Made by a program: the position numbers and the translations under genes. A stretch of 16,053 nucleotides of DNA, taken from Eubacteriales Family XIII. Incertae Sedis bacterium. Lineage in GTDB: Bacteria > Bacillota > Clostridia > Peptostreptococcales > Anaerovoracaceae. The DNA lies in NCBI GenBank assembly GCA_031269205.1, contig JAISZM010000169.1:1-16053 (forward strand), given 5' to 3'. Below are positions 1 through 6,437 of the stretch, piece by piece; the stretch's first letter is position 1; each line of letters begins with the position of its first letter. The notes beneath the pieces were generated by a model that saw only the letters and a list, made by a program, of their open reading frames with translations, made no database searches and was not told the DNA's origin.

Positions 1-441
1 AAAGCGAAGATCATAACCACGGAGCGCACCATAGAAGCGGATGACTTTTTCAAAGTCGGCGTTCAGGCGTCCACGCTGTTGGCCCGGGATGAATTGGTCA
101 AGGAGATACTGTTGCCAAAGCCCGACGCGAACACAAAAAGCGTCTATCTGAAGTTCCGTCACCGCAACGCGATCGACTTTCCGCTTTTTTCTGTGGCTGT
201 CGCAGTGACGCGGGAAGGGCCGCGCGTCACGAAAGCGCGCATCGTGCTCGGCGGGGCCGCGCCCGTTCCCAAGAGGGCCGAATCCGCAGCGGCGCTGATG
301 ACCGGCAAGGAATTGACGGCGTCTTTGGCGGCTCAGGTTGCGGAGGAAGCGCTGAAAGACGCTCTGCCCATGCGCGAAAACGCGTACAAGCTGATCGCGG
401 CGAAAGCCTACGTAAAAAGAGCCGTCGAGGCCCTGATATAA
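1..441 (+). CDS. Molybdenum hydroxylase FAD-binding subunit, C-terminal part (xanthine dehydrogenase / CO dehydrogenase medium-chain type)
   Basis: The frame is open from base 1 to a TAA at 439-441, so this is the last 146 residues of a gene that starts outside the window. Residues such as LPKP, KFRHRNAIDFPLFSVAVAV and the later IVLGGAAPVPKRA match the C-terminal domain of the FAD-binding medium subunit of molybdenum hydroxylases (xanthine dehydrogenase XdhB, CO dehydrogenase CoxM). The pattern K-x-R-x-R-x-A-x-D-F-(P/A) followed by a strand and a V-x-x-A-R-I-x-L-G-x-(V/A)-A-P stretch is characteristic. In the family this subunit passes electrons between the Fe-S/Mo subunits and NAD through FAD; the FAD-binding part itself is not visible here. 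The substrate cannot be told from this fragment. No partner subunit follows downstream, so the rest of the operon must lie to the left. Confidence 0.85.
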   Translation, partial: KAKIITTERTIEADDFFKVGVQASTLLARDELVKEILLPKPDANTKSVYLKFRHRNAIDFPLFSVAVAVTREGPRVTKARIVLGGAAPVPKRAESAAALMTGKELTASLAAQVAEEALKDALPMRENAYKLIAAKAYVKRAVEALI

Positions 442-444
442 GAC

Positions 445-642
445 TAAGGAAACACTGATTAATTCCGTTCACCGGATGAGCCGATGGATTAGCTGCGAGC
501 CGTAGGCGAGTCTCATCCTAAGCGTTCGCCTGACACAGGCAAAAAACGCAGGGATACTGGTGGTATCGTGAGGCTTTTTGCCGAAGTCAGGCGGAAAATC
601 GGCGGCTCATATGGTGGACATGAATTAATCAGCGTTTCCCTA
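445..642. repeat. Long imperfect inverted-repeat element E1 (MITE-like or structured RNA)
   Basis: The outer ends pair: the first 21 bases from 445 match the reverse complement of the bases ending at 642 at 19 positions, and complementarity continues with small gaps to about 483 and 602. Inside are a short hairpin core (490-526) and a long second arm: CGCCTGAC (527-534) with GTCAGGCG (586-593), GGCAAAAA (538-545) with TTTTTGCC (575-582), and GGATAC (552-557) with GTATC (563-567). There is no ORF. TA sits at both ends, but it is also part of the palindrome, so a TA target duplication is only a suggestion. The element lies between the molybdenum-hydroxylase gene and the groESL promoter. Its core is related to that of the element at 6506-6682. 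Confidence 0.8.
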
Positions 643-776
643 ACGGTCAAAGACACGTACCTGCTTGTACACAATTATCGATTAGCGAAAACTGCGTAAC
701 AGGTCAGACCCTATCAAACCGTTTGAAAAGAAGTCGAAAACTGTCGGGGCGCGGTCACAAAATTTTCGCGTAGCCC
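643..776. other. Gene-free spacer upstream of the groESL promoter
   Basis: No ORF or RNA gene is visible here. It contains a 13-base palindrome, TCAAAC-C-GTTTGA (714-726), about 50 bases upstream of the groES -35, and a direct repeat of CGAAAACTG (686-694 and 735-743). Either could be a protein-binding site, or chance. A lone GGTCAAA (646-652) resembles half of a CtsR site but has no second half. Confidence 0.4.
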
Positions 777-804
777 TTGACATCGCGCGGTAATGATGTA
801 AAAT
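777..804 (+). promoter_or_regulatory. Sigma-A-type promoter of groESL
   Basis: A perfect -35 TTGACA (777-782) is followed after 16 bases by a -10 TAAAAT (799-804). Transcription would start near 811, at the left half of the CIRCE operator, which fits repression by HrcA blocking initiation. Confidence 0.85.
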
Positions 805-809
805 AGACG

Positions 810-836
810 TTAGCACTCACCGAGATAGAGTGCTAA
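810..836. promoter_or_regulatory. CIRCE operator (HrcA binding site) of groESL
   Basis: This is an exact consensus CIRCE: TTAGCACTC (810-818), nine spacer bases, GAGTGCTAA (828-836). One more G/C pair flanks it (809, 837). HrcA dimers bind this inverted repeat and shut off the operon until heat shock titrates the GroE-dependent repressor. The site sits at the predicted transcription start and 33 bases before the groES start codon. Confidence 0.97.
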
Positions 837-868
837 CAAAACATCTGAATGAAAGGAGTTATATCAAA

Positions 869-1147
869 ATGAGTGTTGGAATCAAACCTATCAACGACTA
901 TGTCCTCATCAAGAGAGAGGAAGCCGAGGAGAAGACGGACAGCGGCATCGTGCTGCCGAGTCAGGCTAAGGAGCAGCCCCAGATCGCGAAAGTCATCGAA
1001 GTCGGCCCTGGAACGGACGAGGTCAAGATGGTCGTAAAGTCCGGGGATAAGGTCATCTTCGGTCAGTACGGCGGTATGGATATCAAGTACGGCGGCAAAG
1101 AATACAAACTTGTGCGCCAGAACGATATCTACGCTAAGATAAAATAG
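869..1147 (+). CDS. groES: Co-chaperonin GroES (Hsp10)
   Basis: The product is 92 residues, close to the usual 90-100. It forms the heptameric lid of the GroEL folding chamber in the cytoplasm. The mobile loop spans about residues 18-33 and has the hydrophobic tripeptide IVL (27-29) that docks on GroEL. The family motifs KPxxDxVLIK near the N-terminus, KVIEVGPG (41-48) and the terminal NDIYAKIK are present. The ATG at 869 is preferred because AGGAG (854-858) lies ten bases upstream and the protein then begins MSVGIKPINDYV, as is usual. The frame stays open further upstream into the CIRCE operator, but that extension has no ribosome site. groEL starts 27 bases after the stop, so the two form an operon under the CIRCE site. 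Confidence 0.97.
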   Translation: MSVGIKPINDYVLIKREEAEEKTDSGIVLPSQAKEQPQIAKVIEVGPGTDEVKMVVKSGDKVIFGQYGGMDIKYGGKEYKLVRQNDIYAKIK

Positions 1148-1174
1148 TTAAGCGGTTCAGGAGGGAATTATACT

Positions 1175-2803
1175 ATGGCAAAAGAAATCAATTTTGGCGA
1201 GGACGCCAGGAAAAAACTGTTGGCGGGAGTGGACAAGCTCGCCAATACGGTCAAGATCACGCTCGGCCCGAAGGGCAGGAACGTGCTGCTTGACAAGAAA
1301 TTCGGTTATCCGATGATCACGAACGACGGGGTGACCATCGCGAAGGAGATCGAATTTGAAGATCCGTATGAGAACATGGGCGCACAGCTCGTGAAGGAAG
1401 TTGCGACGAAGACGAACGATGTCGCAGGCGACGGTACGACGACGGCGACACTGCTCGCTCAGATTATCGTCAATGAGGGATTCAAGAACGTCGCCGCGGG
1501 CGCGAATCCGATGATTTTGAAGAAGGGCATCCAGGGCGCGACGGACGTTGCGGTCAAAGAATTGCAGAAAGCGGCTTCGGCCGTGAACACGAAGGAGAAG
1601 ATCGCGCAGGTCGGCTCCGTGTCGTCGAGCGACCCCGAGATCGGAGCGATGATCGCGGAGGCCATGGAAGAGGTCGGCAAGGACGGCGTCATCACGGTCG
1701 AGGAGAGCAAGTCGATGGATACCTCGCTCGAGGTGGTCGAGGGTATGCAGTTCGACCGCGGATATCTCTCCGCGTACTTCGTGACGGACACGGAAAAGAT
1801 GGAAGCCGTGTTCGAAAATCCATACATCCTGCTCACGGATAAGAAGCTGTCCAACGTGCAGGACCTTCTCCCCGTTCTCGAGAAGATCGTTCAGCAGGGA
1901 CGCAAACTTCTCATCATCGCGGAGGATGTCGAGGGCGAAGCGCTCACGACGCTCATTGTGAACAAGCTCAAGGGGACGTTTGACTGCGTCGCCGTCAAGT
2001 CGCCCGGATTCGGGGATCGCCGCAAGGCCATGATGGAGGATATCGCGATCATCACGGGCGGCAAGGTCATCTCCGAGGAAGTCGGTCTCGACCTGAAGGA
2101 AGCGACGCTCGATCTGCTCGGTACGGCCGCGACGGTCAAGGTTGACAAGGAGAATACGACCATCGTCGGTGGCGGCGGCACCAAGAAGGAGATAAGCAAT
2201 CGCGTTGCGGCTATAAAGAGCCAGATCGAGACGACGACTTCGGATTTCGACCGCGAGAAACTGCAGGAGCGCCTCGCGAAGCTGTCCGGTGGCGTGGCCG
2301 TCATCAAGGTCGGCGCCGCGACCGAAACGGAGATGAAGGAAAAGAAGCTTCGCATGGAAGACGCGCTGAATTCCACGAAGGCGGGCGTCGAAGAAGGTAT
2401 GGTGCCCGGCGGCGGCGTCGCGCTCTCGAACGCCATCCCGGCAGTCGCGAAGTACATCGAGACGCTTTCGGGCGACGAAAAGACGGGCGCGAACATCCTG
2501 AAGCGCGCGCTGGAGGAACCCGTTCGCCAGATCGCGGAGAACGCGGGACTCGAGGGTAGCGTCGTAATCGCGAAGATAAAGGAAGAGAAGAAGGGTATCG
2601 GTTTCAATGCCGCGACCGAAGTGTACGAGGACATGATAAAGGCCGGCATCGTCGACCCGCTGAAGGTCACGCGTTCCGCATTGCAGAACGCGGCCTCGGT
2701 TTCGGCCATGCTGCTGACGACCGAATCGGCCGTAGCGGAAGCGCCAAAAGACGACCCCGCCATGCCAGCCATGCCGCCCGGAGGCGGAATGGGAATGATG
2801 TAA
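1175..2803 (+). CDS. groEL: Chaperonin GroEL (Hsp60)
   Basis: The protein has 542 residues, the normal length. It forms the tetradecameric ATP-driven folding chamber with GroES. Visible family marks are MAKEINFGEDAR at the start, the nucleotide-binding TLGPKGRNV (29-37), ITNDGVTIAKEIE with Asp51, GDGTTT with Asp86, the late equatorial GVEEGMVPGGGVAL, and a Gly/Met-rich tail (PPGGGMGMM) as in most bacterial GroEL. A strong ribosome site AGGAGGG (1159-1165) precedes the ATG by nine bases. It is co-transcribed with groES under CIRCE/HrcA control. The last codons and the stop are duplicated about 176 bases downstream, and a stem-loop covers the stop codon (see separate entries). The long frames open on the opposite strand are codon-bias shadows. 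Confidence 0.98.
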   Translation: MAKEINFGEDARKKLLAGVDKLANTVKITLGPKGRNVLLDKKFGYPMITNDGVTIAKEIEFEDPYENMGAQLVKEVATKTNDVAGDGTTTATLLAQIIVNEGFKNVAAGANPMILKKGIQGATDVAVKELQKAASAVNTKEKIAQVGSVSSSDPEIGAMIAEAMEEVGKDGVITVEESKSMDTSLEVVEGMQFDRGYLSAYFVTDTEKMEAVFENPYILLTDKKLSNVQDLLPVLEKIVQQGRKLLIIAEDVEGEALTTLIVNKLKGTFDCVAVKSPGFGDRRKAMMEDIAIITGGKVISEEVGLDLKEATLDLLGTAATVKVDKENTTIVGGGGTKKEISNRVAAIKSQIETTTSDFDREKLQERLAKLSGGVAVIKVGAATETEMKEKKLRMEDALNSTKAGVEEGMVPGGGVALSNAIPAVAKYIETLSGDEKTGANILKRALEEPVRQIAENAGLEGSVVIAKIKEEKKGIGFNAATEVYEDMIKAGIVDPLKVTRSALQNAASVSAMLLTTESAVAEAPKDDPAMPAMPPGGGMGMM

Positions 2804-2817
2804 TCATCTCCCATTCC
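2786..2817 (+). other. Stem-loop centred on the groEL stop codon
   Basis: GGAATGGGA (2786-2794) pairs with TCCCATTCC (2809-2817), and ATGAT (2795-2799) pairs with ATCAT (2803-2807). One C (2808) is bulged and a three-base loop remains, so the stem has 14 pairs and the TAA stop (2801-2803) lies in and next to the loop. No T-run follows, so it does not look like a rho-independent terminator. It may protect the 3' end of the mRNA or simply reflect how the adjacent repeat arose. Confidence 0.6.
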
Positions 2818-2988
2818 GCAGAGGGGTGCGGGGGAGAGTATCTTCCCGCATTGAGTGACGAGCGCCGCGAGGAACGGATTACCCCTTCGGGGGTGACAGG
2901 GCGCAGCGAAGCGAAGCCCGCCGAGAGGGGGCGAAGCCCCCTACGGGGAGCGAAGCGACGTGGTATGGGAATGATGTAAGCATCTCCC
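2789..2988. repeat. 24-bp direct repeat of the groEL 3' end flanking a 152-bp hairpin-rich insert
   Basis: Bases 2789-2812 (groEL codons for the final MGMM-stop and the next bases) recur at 2965-2988 with a single mismatch (2804 versus 2980). Between them, 2813-2964 contains no gene but three compact hairpins: TGCGGG/CCCGCA (2827-2832/2845-2850), ACCCC-TTCG-GGGGT (2881-2894), and AGGGGGC-GAA-GCCCCCT (2926-2942), plus repeated GCGAAGC words. The arrangement looks like a REP/MITE-type insertion or a local duplication that rebuilt the gene end. A mobile origin is inference; the duplication itself is directly visible. Confidence 0.75.
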
Positions 2989-3016
2989 CTCGCCATCTGC
3001 TATTACGCAAAAAGAG

Positions 3017-3056
3017 AAAGTCCGGCTTTTAGAATAGAGCCGGACTTTTCTTATTT
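3017..3056 (+). terminator. Rho-independent terminator of groESL
   Basis: AAAGTCCGGCT (3017-3027) pairs perfectly with AGCCGGACTTT (3038-3048) around a ten-base loop, followed by a T-rich tract (TTTTCTTATTTTA). This is a classic intrinsic terminator about 215 bases after the groEL stop, beyond the duplicated tail. Its reverse orientation may also help end the convergent minus-strand gene at 3126. Confidence 0.9.
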
Positions 3057-3125
3057 TATGCGGCTGAATGTAATAGGGAAGGGGGGGATCAGCCGCTTGG
3101 AAAAAGCTATTCTGTTCGGCTGCCC

Positions 3126-3335
3126 TCAGCCTTTGTCGTTCTCGCCAACCTTCGCGTTCGCGCTGTCGCGCTTCATTTCACCCGCGAGATTTTCGATGGC
3201 GTACTCGCAACATTGCACCACGAGATTGTTCATTGACACGCCCATGTCGTGCGCGGTCTGACCGAGTGTCTTCACAAGCTCGGTCGGCATTCTGAATGTT
3301 TTGTTTGTGTATTCCGGTTTTACCACTTTAAACAT
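3126..3335 (-). CDS. Small Arc-like ribbon-helix-helix DNA-binding protein
   Basis: The product has 69 residues. Residues about 10-50 fit the Arc/MetJ ribbon-helix-helix pattern: a short strand (NKTFRMP), a helix (TELVKTLGQTAHDMG), a turn, and a second helix (SMNNLVVQCCEYAIENL). Such proteins bind DNA as dimers through the strand and often repress their own operon or act as antitoxins. The start is supported by GAGGTG (3341-3346) five bases upstream of the ATG. No toxin gene is seen next to it; the only ORF upstream on the same strand is the doubtful one at 3439-3747. It sits alone, convergent with groEL and divergent from guaB. A palindrome just upstream (3374-3385) is a candidate autoregulatory operator. 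The exact family and target are unknown. Confidence 0.75.
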   Translation of the reverse strand: MFKVVKPEYTNKTFRMPTELVKTLGQTAHDMGVSMNNLVVQCCEYAIENLAGEMKRDSANAKVGENDKG

Positions 3336-3373
3336 TGGCTCACCTCATATCTGTCCGCTTTCTAGTTGTTTTG

Positions 3374-3385
3374 TCGGTGTACCGA
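3374..3385. promoter_or_regulatory. Candidate operator palindrome for the ribbon-helix-helix gene
   Basis: TCGGT (3374-3378), GT, ACCGA (3381-3385) is a perfect 5-bp inverted repeat. It lies between a possible -10 hexamer and the ribosome site of the minus-strand regulator gene, a natural position for autorepression. The link to the protein is inference. Confidence 0.35.
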
Positions 3386-3393
3386 TTACATCT

Positions 3394-3399
3394 ATCATA
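3394..3399 (-). promoter_or_regulatory. Possible -10 element for the ribbon-helix-helix gene
   Basis: Read on the minus strand this is TATGAT, five of six consensus bases, about 60 bases before the start codon. No good -35 is found at the right distance, so the call is weak. Confidence 0.3.
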
Positions 3400-3438
3400 A
3401 ACGAAAAGCCTGTCCGAATACACACACGGTAATTGCAC

Positions 3439-3747
3439 TTATTTGTTGATAGGTAAATCGCTGAGGATGGGGTGGTGGCGGGGATAGGTGCAGCATTTTG
3501 CTGGGGGGGTAGGTGGCGGGAGGCGGATGGCTCGGTCGGCTCGCGCGGCGGTGAAGGCTCGGGCGTCTGCGCGAACCAGGGCGTCGATTGTGGTCTCCCA
3601 TTCGTCTATGGTTACGACGCGGACGCCTTTATAAAAGCGCTGAGAGCGGCAGGGTTCAAGCCGCGTCGCCGCGCCTTGGCGCAGTAACACGGCGGCGGTC
3701 TTTTTATTCCACACGAGACGCTTCCCGGCCCGCAACGGGCGGAACAA
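3439..3747 (-). CDS. Doubtful ORF, unrecognised, in the regulator-guaB gap
   Basis: This frame could encode up to 102 residues from a TTG codon, but I recognise no family. The middle (FYKGVRVVTIDEWETTIDALV) looks protein-like and most codons end in G or C, as in the neighbouring genes. The C-terminal third is rich in Pro, Arg and His, which is typical of a non-coding GC-rich frame. No ribosome site precedes the TTG, and no better start is obvious. It could be a decayed gene or a chance ORF. Otherwise the 3336-3822 interval holds only G-rich sequence (about 3465-3560), the regulator's upstream signals and the guaB promoter. A plus-strand frame at 3472-3687 overlaps it and is no better supported. 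Confidence 0.25.
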   Translation of the reverse strand: MFRPLRAGKRLVWNKKTAAVLLRQGAATRLEPCRSQRFYKGVRVVTIDEWETTIDALVRADARAFTAARADRAIRLPPPTPPAKCCTYPRHHPILSDLPINK

Positions 3748-3758
3748 TATGTTATACT
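3748..3758 (+). promoter_or_regulatory. Extended -10 promoter of guaB-rlmN
   Basis: TATGTTATACT contains the -10 hexamer TATACT (3753-3758) with an upstream TG one base away. No convincing -35 is present, as is common for extended -10 promoters. The start of transcription would fall near 3765, giving a leader of about 58 bases before guaB. The same 11-mer occurs in front of the MBOAT gene (14283-14293, minus). Confidence 0.6.
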
Positions 3759-3822
3759 TTATGAAACGATGATTGGGATTTGCCGCGCCCGGCGGCGCCG
3801 ACTATTGTAACACGGAGGGAAC

Positions 3823-5328
3823 ATGGCCTACTATTTCGACGAACCATCACACACTTTCAACGAATACCTACTCGTGCCCGGGTACAGTTCAAAGGACTGC
3901 AGGCCGGAAAAGGTTGATTTGACCGCGCCGCTCGTCAGGCGCCGACGCGGCAGAAAAGCGCCGATCCGGATCAATATCCCGATGGTTTCGGCCATCATGC
4001 AGGCGGTGTCGGACGATCGCATGGCCGTCGCGCTCGCGAAGGAGGGCGGACTCTCATTTATCTTCGCGTCGCAGAGCGTGGAGGATCAGGCTGCTATGAT
4101 ACGGCGGGTGAAGGACCACAAGGCGGGCTTCGTGAAATCAGACAGCAACGTGCGGCCGGACCAGACGCTCGCGGACATCATCGCGCTGAAGGAGAAGATG
4201 GGGCACAGCACGGTCGCCGTCACGGAGGACGGCACGCCAGACGGACGCATCGTTGGCATCGTGACGAGCCGCGACTATCGGCCGAGTCGCATGTCTCCGG
4301 GTTTGAAGATCAGCGAATTCATGACTCCGCTCGCGGATATCATCTACGGAGAGGACGGCATATCGCTATCCGACGCGAACGACATCCTCTGGGATCGCAA
4401 GCTGAACGCGCTTCCCATCATCGACAGGCAGGGGAGGCTGACGCATTTCGTTTTTCGCAAGGATTACGACAGCCATAAAGCGAATCCGTTCGAACTTCTC
4501 GACAAGCAAAAGCGTTATCTCGTCGGTGCGGGTGTGAACACGCGCGACTATCGCGAACGGATTCCGGCGCTCGTGGAGGCGGGCGCGGACGTACTCTGCA
4601 TCGATTCGAGCGAAGGTTTTACGGAGTGGCAGAAGGAGACGCTCGCCTGGGTGCGCGCGGAGTACGGCGATAAGGTGAAGATCGGCGCGGGCAATGTCGT
4701 CGACCGCGAAGGGTTTTTGTTTCTCGCGGAGGCGGGCGCCGACTTTGTGAAGGTGGGTATCGGAGGCGGCTCCATCTGTATCACGCGCGAGCAAAAGGGC
4801 ATCGGCCGCGGGCAGGCTTCGGCGGTGCGCGACGTGGCGCGCGCGCGCGCGGAGTATCTCGAGAAAACGGGCGAATACGTCCCTATATGCAGCGACGGAG
4901 GTATCGTCTACGACTATCACATGGCGGTCGCGCTCGCCATGGGGGCAGACTTTCTCATGCTGGGGCGTTACTTCGCGCGTTTCGACGAGAGTCCGACGGC
5001 GCGGCTGAACGTGGGCGGCAACTATGTGAAGGAATACTGGGGCGAGGGTTCGAACCGGGCGCGAAACTGGCAACGCTACGATATGGGCGGCGAGGCGAGC
5101 CTGTCGTTTGAAGAGGGGGTCGACTCGTACGTTCCGTACGCGGGGCCGCTGAAGGACAGTGTGGAACAGACGCTCGGGAAGATACGCTCGACGATGTGCA
5201 GCTGCGGTGTGATGAATATTCGTGAGCTGCAGGAAAAAACGAAACTCACGCTCGTGAGTTCGACGTCGATAGTCGAGGGCGGGGCGCACGACGTCATCTT
5301 GAAGGAGCCGGGACCGGGACCGCGGTGA
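3823..5328 (+). CDS. guaB: IMP dehydrogenase, Tritrichomonas-like divergent subfamily
   Basis: IMP dehydrogenase oxidises IMP to XMP with NAD, the committed step of GMP synthesis, in the cytoplasm. The 501-residue protein has a split TIM barrel (about 1-105 and 225-490) with a CBS pair between (about 107-220). The catalytic loop reads GGGSICITREQKGIGRGQ, with the nucleophile at Cys319; Asp358 lies in SDGG; the mobile flap carries Arg418-Tyr419 in NWQRYDMGG. From memory these numbers and the wording around them match the enzyme of the protist Tritrichomonas foetus, rather than the GPGSICTTR form typical of Bacillus and E. coli. The start is set by GGAGGG (3814-3819) and the MAYYFDEPSHTFNEYLL N-terminus. 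It overlaps rlmN by four bases. groESL lies upstream, an order I recall from clostridia. Confidence 0.95.
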   Translation: MAYYFDEPSHTFNEYLLVPGYSSKDCRPEKVDLTAPLVRRRRGRKAPIRINIPMVSAIMQAVSDDRMAVALAKEGGLSFIFASQSVEDQAAMIRRVKDHKAGFVKSDSNVRPDQTLADIIALKEKMGHSTVAVTEDGTPDGRIVGIVTSRDYRPSRMSPGLKISEFMTPLADIIYGEDGISLSDANDILWDRKLNALPIIDRQGRLTHFVFRKDYDSHKANPFELLDKQKRYLVGAGVNTRDYRERIPALVEAGADVLCIDSSEGFTEWQKETLAWVRAEYGDKVKIGAGNVVDREGFLFLAEAGADFVKVGIGGGSICITREQKGIGRGQASAVRDVARARAEYLEKTGEYVPICSDGGIVYDYHMAVALAMGADFLMLGRYFARFDESPTARLNVGGNYVKEYWGEGSNRARNWQRYDMGGEASLSFEEGVDSYVPYAGPLKDSVEQTLGKIRSTMCSCGVMNIRELQEKTKLTLVSSTSIVEGGAHDVILKEPGPGPR

Positions 5329-6437
5329 GCGGGAAAATTGTGTTGAAGGATATGAGCCTCGAGGGACTCACCGAGTTCTTCGTTTCACTCGGCGAGAAGC
5401 CTTACCGCGCGAGGCAGGTGTTCAGGCGACTCATGAACGGCGCGGCTTCGTGGGACGAGATGACCGATCTGCCGCTAGGGCTTCGCGAACGGCTCGGGGA
5501 ACTGGCCACCGTAGACTGCCTGCGCGTACGTGATATCGCGGTGAGTCGCATCGACGGTACGCGCAAGTATCTGTTCGAGACGGCGGACGGACTCTACATC
5601 GAGACGGTACTCATGGAATATTTCTACGGCTATTCGCTCTGCGTCAGCTCGCAGGCGGGCTGCCGCATGGGCTGCGGCTTCTGCGCGTCGGGGCGTCTCG
5701 GGCTTGCGCGAAACCTGATGGCGGGGGAGATCGCGGATCAGTACATACTGTGCGAGCGCGACGTGCGGACGGGATTTGGCGACACCGACGTCGCCTCGGC
5801 AAGCCATGTCAACTACGTCAAGCACAAGGACGACGAAGGCAAACCGCGTATCGGCCATATAGTCGTCATGGGCGTGGGCGAACCCTTCGACAACTACGAC
5901 AATGTCATGACTTTTCTCAAGAACGTCACCGACCCACAAGGCCGCAATCTCGGACGCAGGCAGATAACCGTTTCGACCTGCGGACTTGTGACGGGCATGA
6001 GGCGCTTCATGAACGACCTGCCACAGGCCAACCTCTCGCTCTCGCTGCACGCGCCGAACGACGAAATAAGGCGGCGCCTCATGCCCGTAGCGGCGAGCAG
6101 CGGCGTCGATGAATTGATCGCCTTCGCGCGCGAGTATTCGGAAACGACGGGGCGCAGGTTTTCCTTCGAGTACGCCCTGTTCGCTGGAGTGAACGACAGC
6201 GTAGCGTGCGCGGACGAACTCGCGGACAAGCTCGCCGGCGGAGGCTTTCACGTGAACCTCATACCCGCGAACCCCGTTCCCGGCCTTGGCTACGAGGCGC
6301 CAGGCCGCAGAGAGGTCACGGTTTTCGCCGAGCGCCTGATCGCGCGCGGCGTGCGTACGACGACACGCCGCGAGCTCGGCGCGGACATAGCCGCCGCCTG
6401 CGGTCAGCTGATAAGCGAGCGTATAGCGAAGGAATAA
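5325..6437 (+). CDS. rlmN: 23S rRNA A2503 / tRNA A37 C2-methyltransferase RlmN (radical SAM)
   Basis: RlmN methylates C2 of A2503 in 23S rRNA and of A37 in some tRNAs, using a radical SAM mechanism. The 370-residue product has the cluster motif CRMGCGFC (Cys113, Cys117, Cys120), the spare Cys106 seven residues before it, and Cys359 in AACGQL. The last two correspond to the resolving and methyl-carrying cysteines (Cys118 and Cys355 in E. coli). SAM-binding marks such as GVGEPFDNYDN (183-193) and SLSLHAPND (238-246) are present. A polar segment of about 25 residues (149-175) before HIVVMG looks like an insertion compared with typical family members. The start is GTG, overlapping the guaB stop as GTGA, which implies translational coupling; a GGGACCGGGA stretch upstream is a weak ribosome site. 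No clear terminator follows. Confidence 0.95.
   Translation: MSGKIVLKDMSLEGLTEFFVSLGEKPYRARQVFRRLMNGAASWDEMTDLPLGLRERLGELATVDCLRVRDIAVSRIDGTRKYLFETADGLYIETVLMEYFYGYSLCVSSQAGCRMGCGFCASGRLGLARNLMAGEIADQYILCERDVRTGFGDTDVASASHVNYVKHKDDEGKPRIGHIVVMGVGEPFDNYDNVMTFLKNVTDPQGRNLGRRQITVSTCGLVTGMRRFMNDLPQANLSLSLHAPNDEIRRRLMPVAASSGVDELIAFAREYSETTGRRFSFEYALFAGVNDSVACADELADKLAGGGFHVNLIPANPVPGLGYEAPGRREVTVFAERLIARGVRTTTRRELGADIAAACGQLISERIAKE

Noticed and set aside
646..652. GGTCAAA, half of a CtsR operator, upstream of groES
   Set aside because: CtsR sites need two such heptads three bases apart; no second one follows.
830..868. Upstream extension of groES starting inside CIRCE
   Set aside because: It lacks a ribosome site and would add 13 residues absent from GroES; the ATG at 869 has AGGAG upstream.
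1891..2814. Long frame (307 codons) antisense to groEL
   Set aside because: It mirrors the codon bias of groEL, is Ser/Pro/Ala-rich, and resembles no protein family.
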